Assembly (NCBI RefSeq): GCF_003711395.1
Contig: NZ_PJRJ01000004.1
Location: forward strand, 94,559-158,558
DNA length: 64,000 nucleotides
Reading direction: 5' to 3'
Source: Acinetobacter sp. B51(2017)
GTDB lineage: Bacteria > Pseudomonadota > Gammaproteobacteria > Pseudomonadales > Moraxellaceae
Positions within the stretch are counted from its first letter, which is position 1, and every line of letters starts with the position of its first letter. The notes below the pieces were generated by a model that was not told the origin of the DNA, ran no database searches, and saw nothing but the letters and a program-made list of their open reading frames with translations. Of the stretch, positions 63,718 through 64,000 are shown piece after piece. A program made the translations under genes and the position numbers.

Positions 63718-63773
63718 GCAGAGCAAATCGAGAGCCTGAGCCCTCGATCTGAATAATAACAGAGTAATATATA

Positions 63774-64000
63774 TTACGCAGTTACTTTAGCAACAACACC
63801 CGCACCTACAGTACGGCCACCTTCACGGATCGCAAAACGTAGACCTGGGTCCATTGCGATTGGGTGGATTAATTCTACTGACATTTCTACGTTGTCACCA
63901 GGCATAACCATTTCAACGCCGTCTTGAAGAGAGATTGCGCCAGTTACGTCAGTTGTACGGAAGTAGAACTGTGGACGGTAACCGTTAAGGAATGGAGTGT
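63774..64000 (-). CDS. tuf: Elongation factor Tu, C-terminal part
   Basis: The C-terminal 75 codons of EF-Tu, ending [22 protein letters not shown], with the stop at 63774-63776. The rest lies beyond the window edge. EF-Tu delivers aminoacyl-tRNA to the ribosome. Whether a second tuf copy exists cannot be seen here. Confidence 0.95.
   Translation of the reverse strand, partial: TPFLNGYRPQFYFRTTDVTGAISLQDGVEMVMPGDNVEMSVELIHPIAMDPGLRFAIREGGRTVGAGVVAKVTA

Overview
The window is chromosomal DNA of an Acinetobacter-type gammaproteobacterium (Moraxellaceae). The evidence is the gene orders tpiA-secG-tRNA-rimP-nusA-infB-rbfA and tuf-tRNA(Trp)-secE-nusG-rplKAJL-rpoBC, the pilBCD-coaE cluster, fadBA, and the moderately AT-rich coding sequence. 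Most genes are housekeeping genes. The species was not determined.

Layout. 1-2.1 kb: end of an Mrp Na+/H+ antiporter operon (mrpDEFG). 2.1-9.3 kb (minus): tpiA-secG, tRNA-Leu(GAG), four tandem initiator tRNA-Met genes, then rimP-nusA-infB-rbfA behind two terminators. 9.6-14.0 kb: type IV pilus assembly genes pilB, pilC, pilD and coaE. 14.0-18.9 kb (minus): an EamA transporter, rlmB, ppnP and two tandem paralogues of a TPR plus glycosyltransferase-like protein, one of them frameshifted. 19-24.7 kb: recN, yqgE-ruvX, an IclR regulator and an ABC exporter. 24.7-27.9 kb (minus): uvrC, pgsA, an AlkB-like gene. 28-29.5 kb: a lone ClpB-D2-like AAA+ ATPase convergent with an LprI-like gene. 30-33.4 kb: fadBA.

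33.4-35.1 kb: the main accessory island. It is an AT-rich reverse transcriptase gene with a YCDD active site, preceded by about 300 nt of strongly structured, probably non-coding RNA. The layout matches a DRT2-type antiphage system. The RT is interrupted by one in-frame TAA. The antisense strand of the largest RNA stem-loop has a stop-free frame, which is what a 'neo'-type concatemeric gene would need.

35.2-51.1 kb: a repetitive Ala/Val/Lys-rich exported protein, a purine permease with an 8-oxoguanine deaminase, a DsbA/FrnE oxidoreductase, several small exported or glycine-zipper proteins, a large protein of unknown function with a possible ParB/Srx-like end, htpG, OmpW and an NhaC-family transporter. 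51.2-64 kb (minus): the tuf, tRNA-Trp, secE, nusG, rplKAJL, rpoBC transcription-translation cluster, with structured leaders between rplA and rplJ, between rplL and rpoB, and between rpoB and rpoC.

All calls come from reading the sequence; no database search was run. Starts were moved from the longest ORF where a ribosome binding site or family alignment clearly favoured an internal codon.
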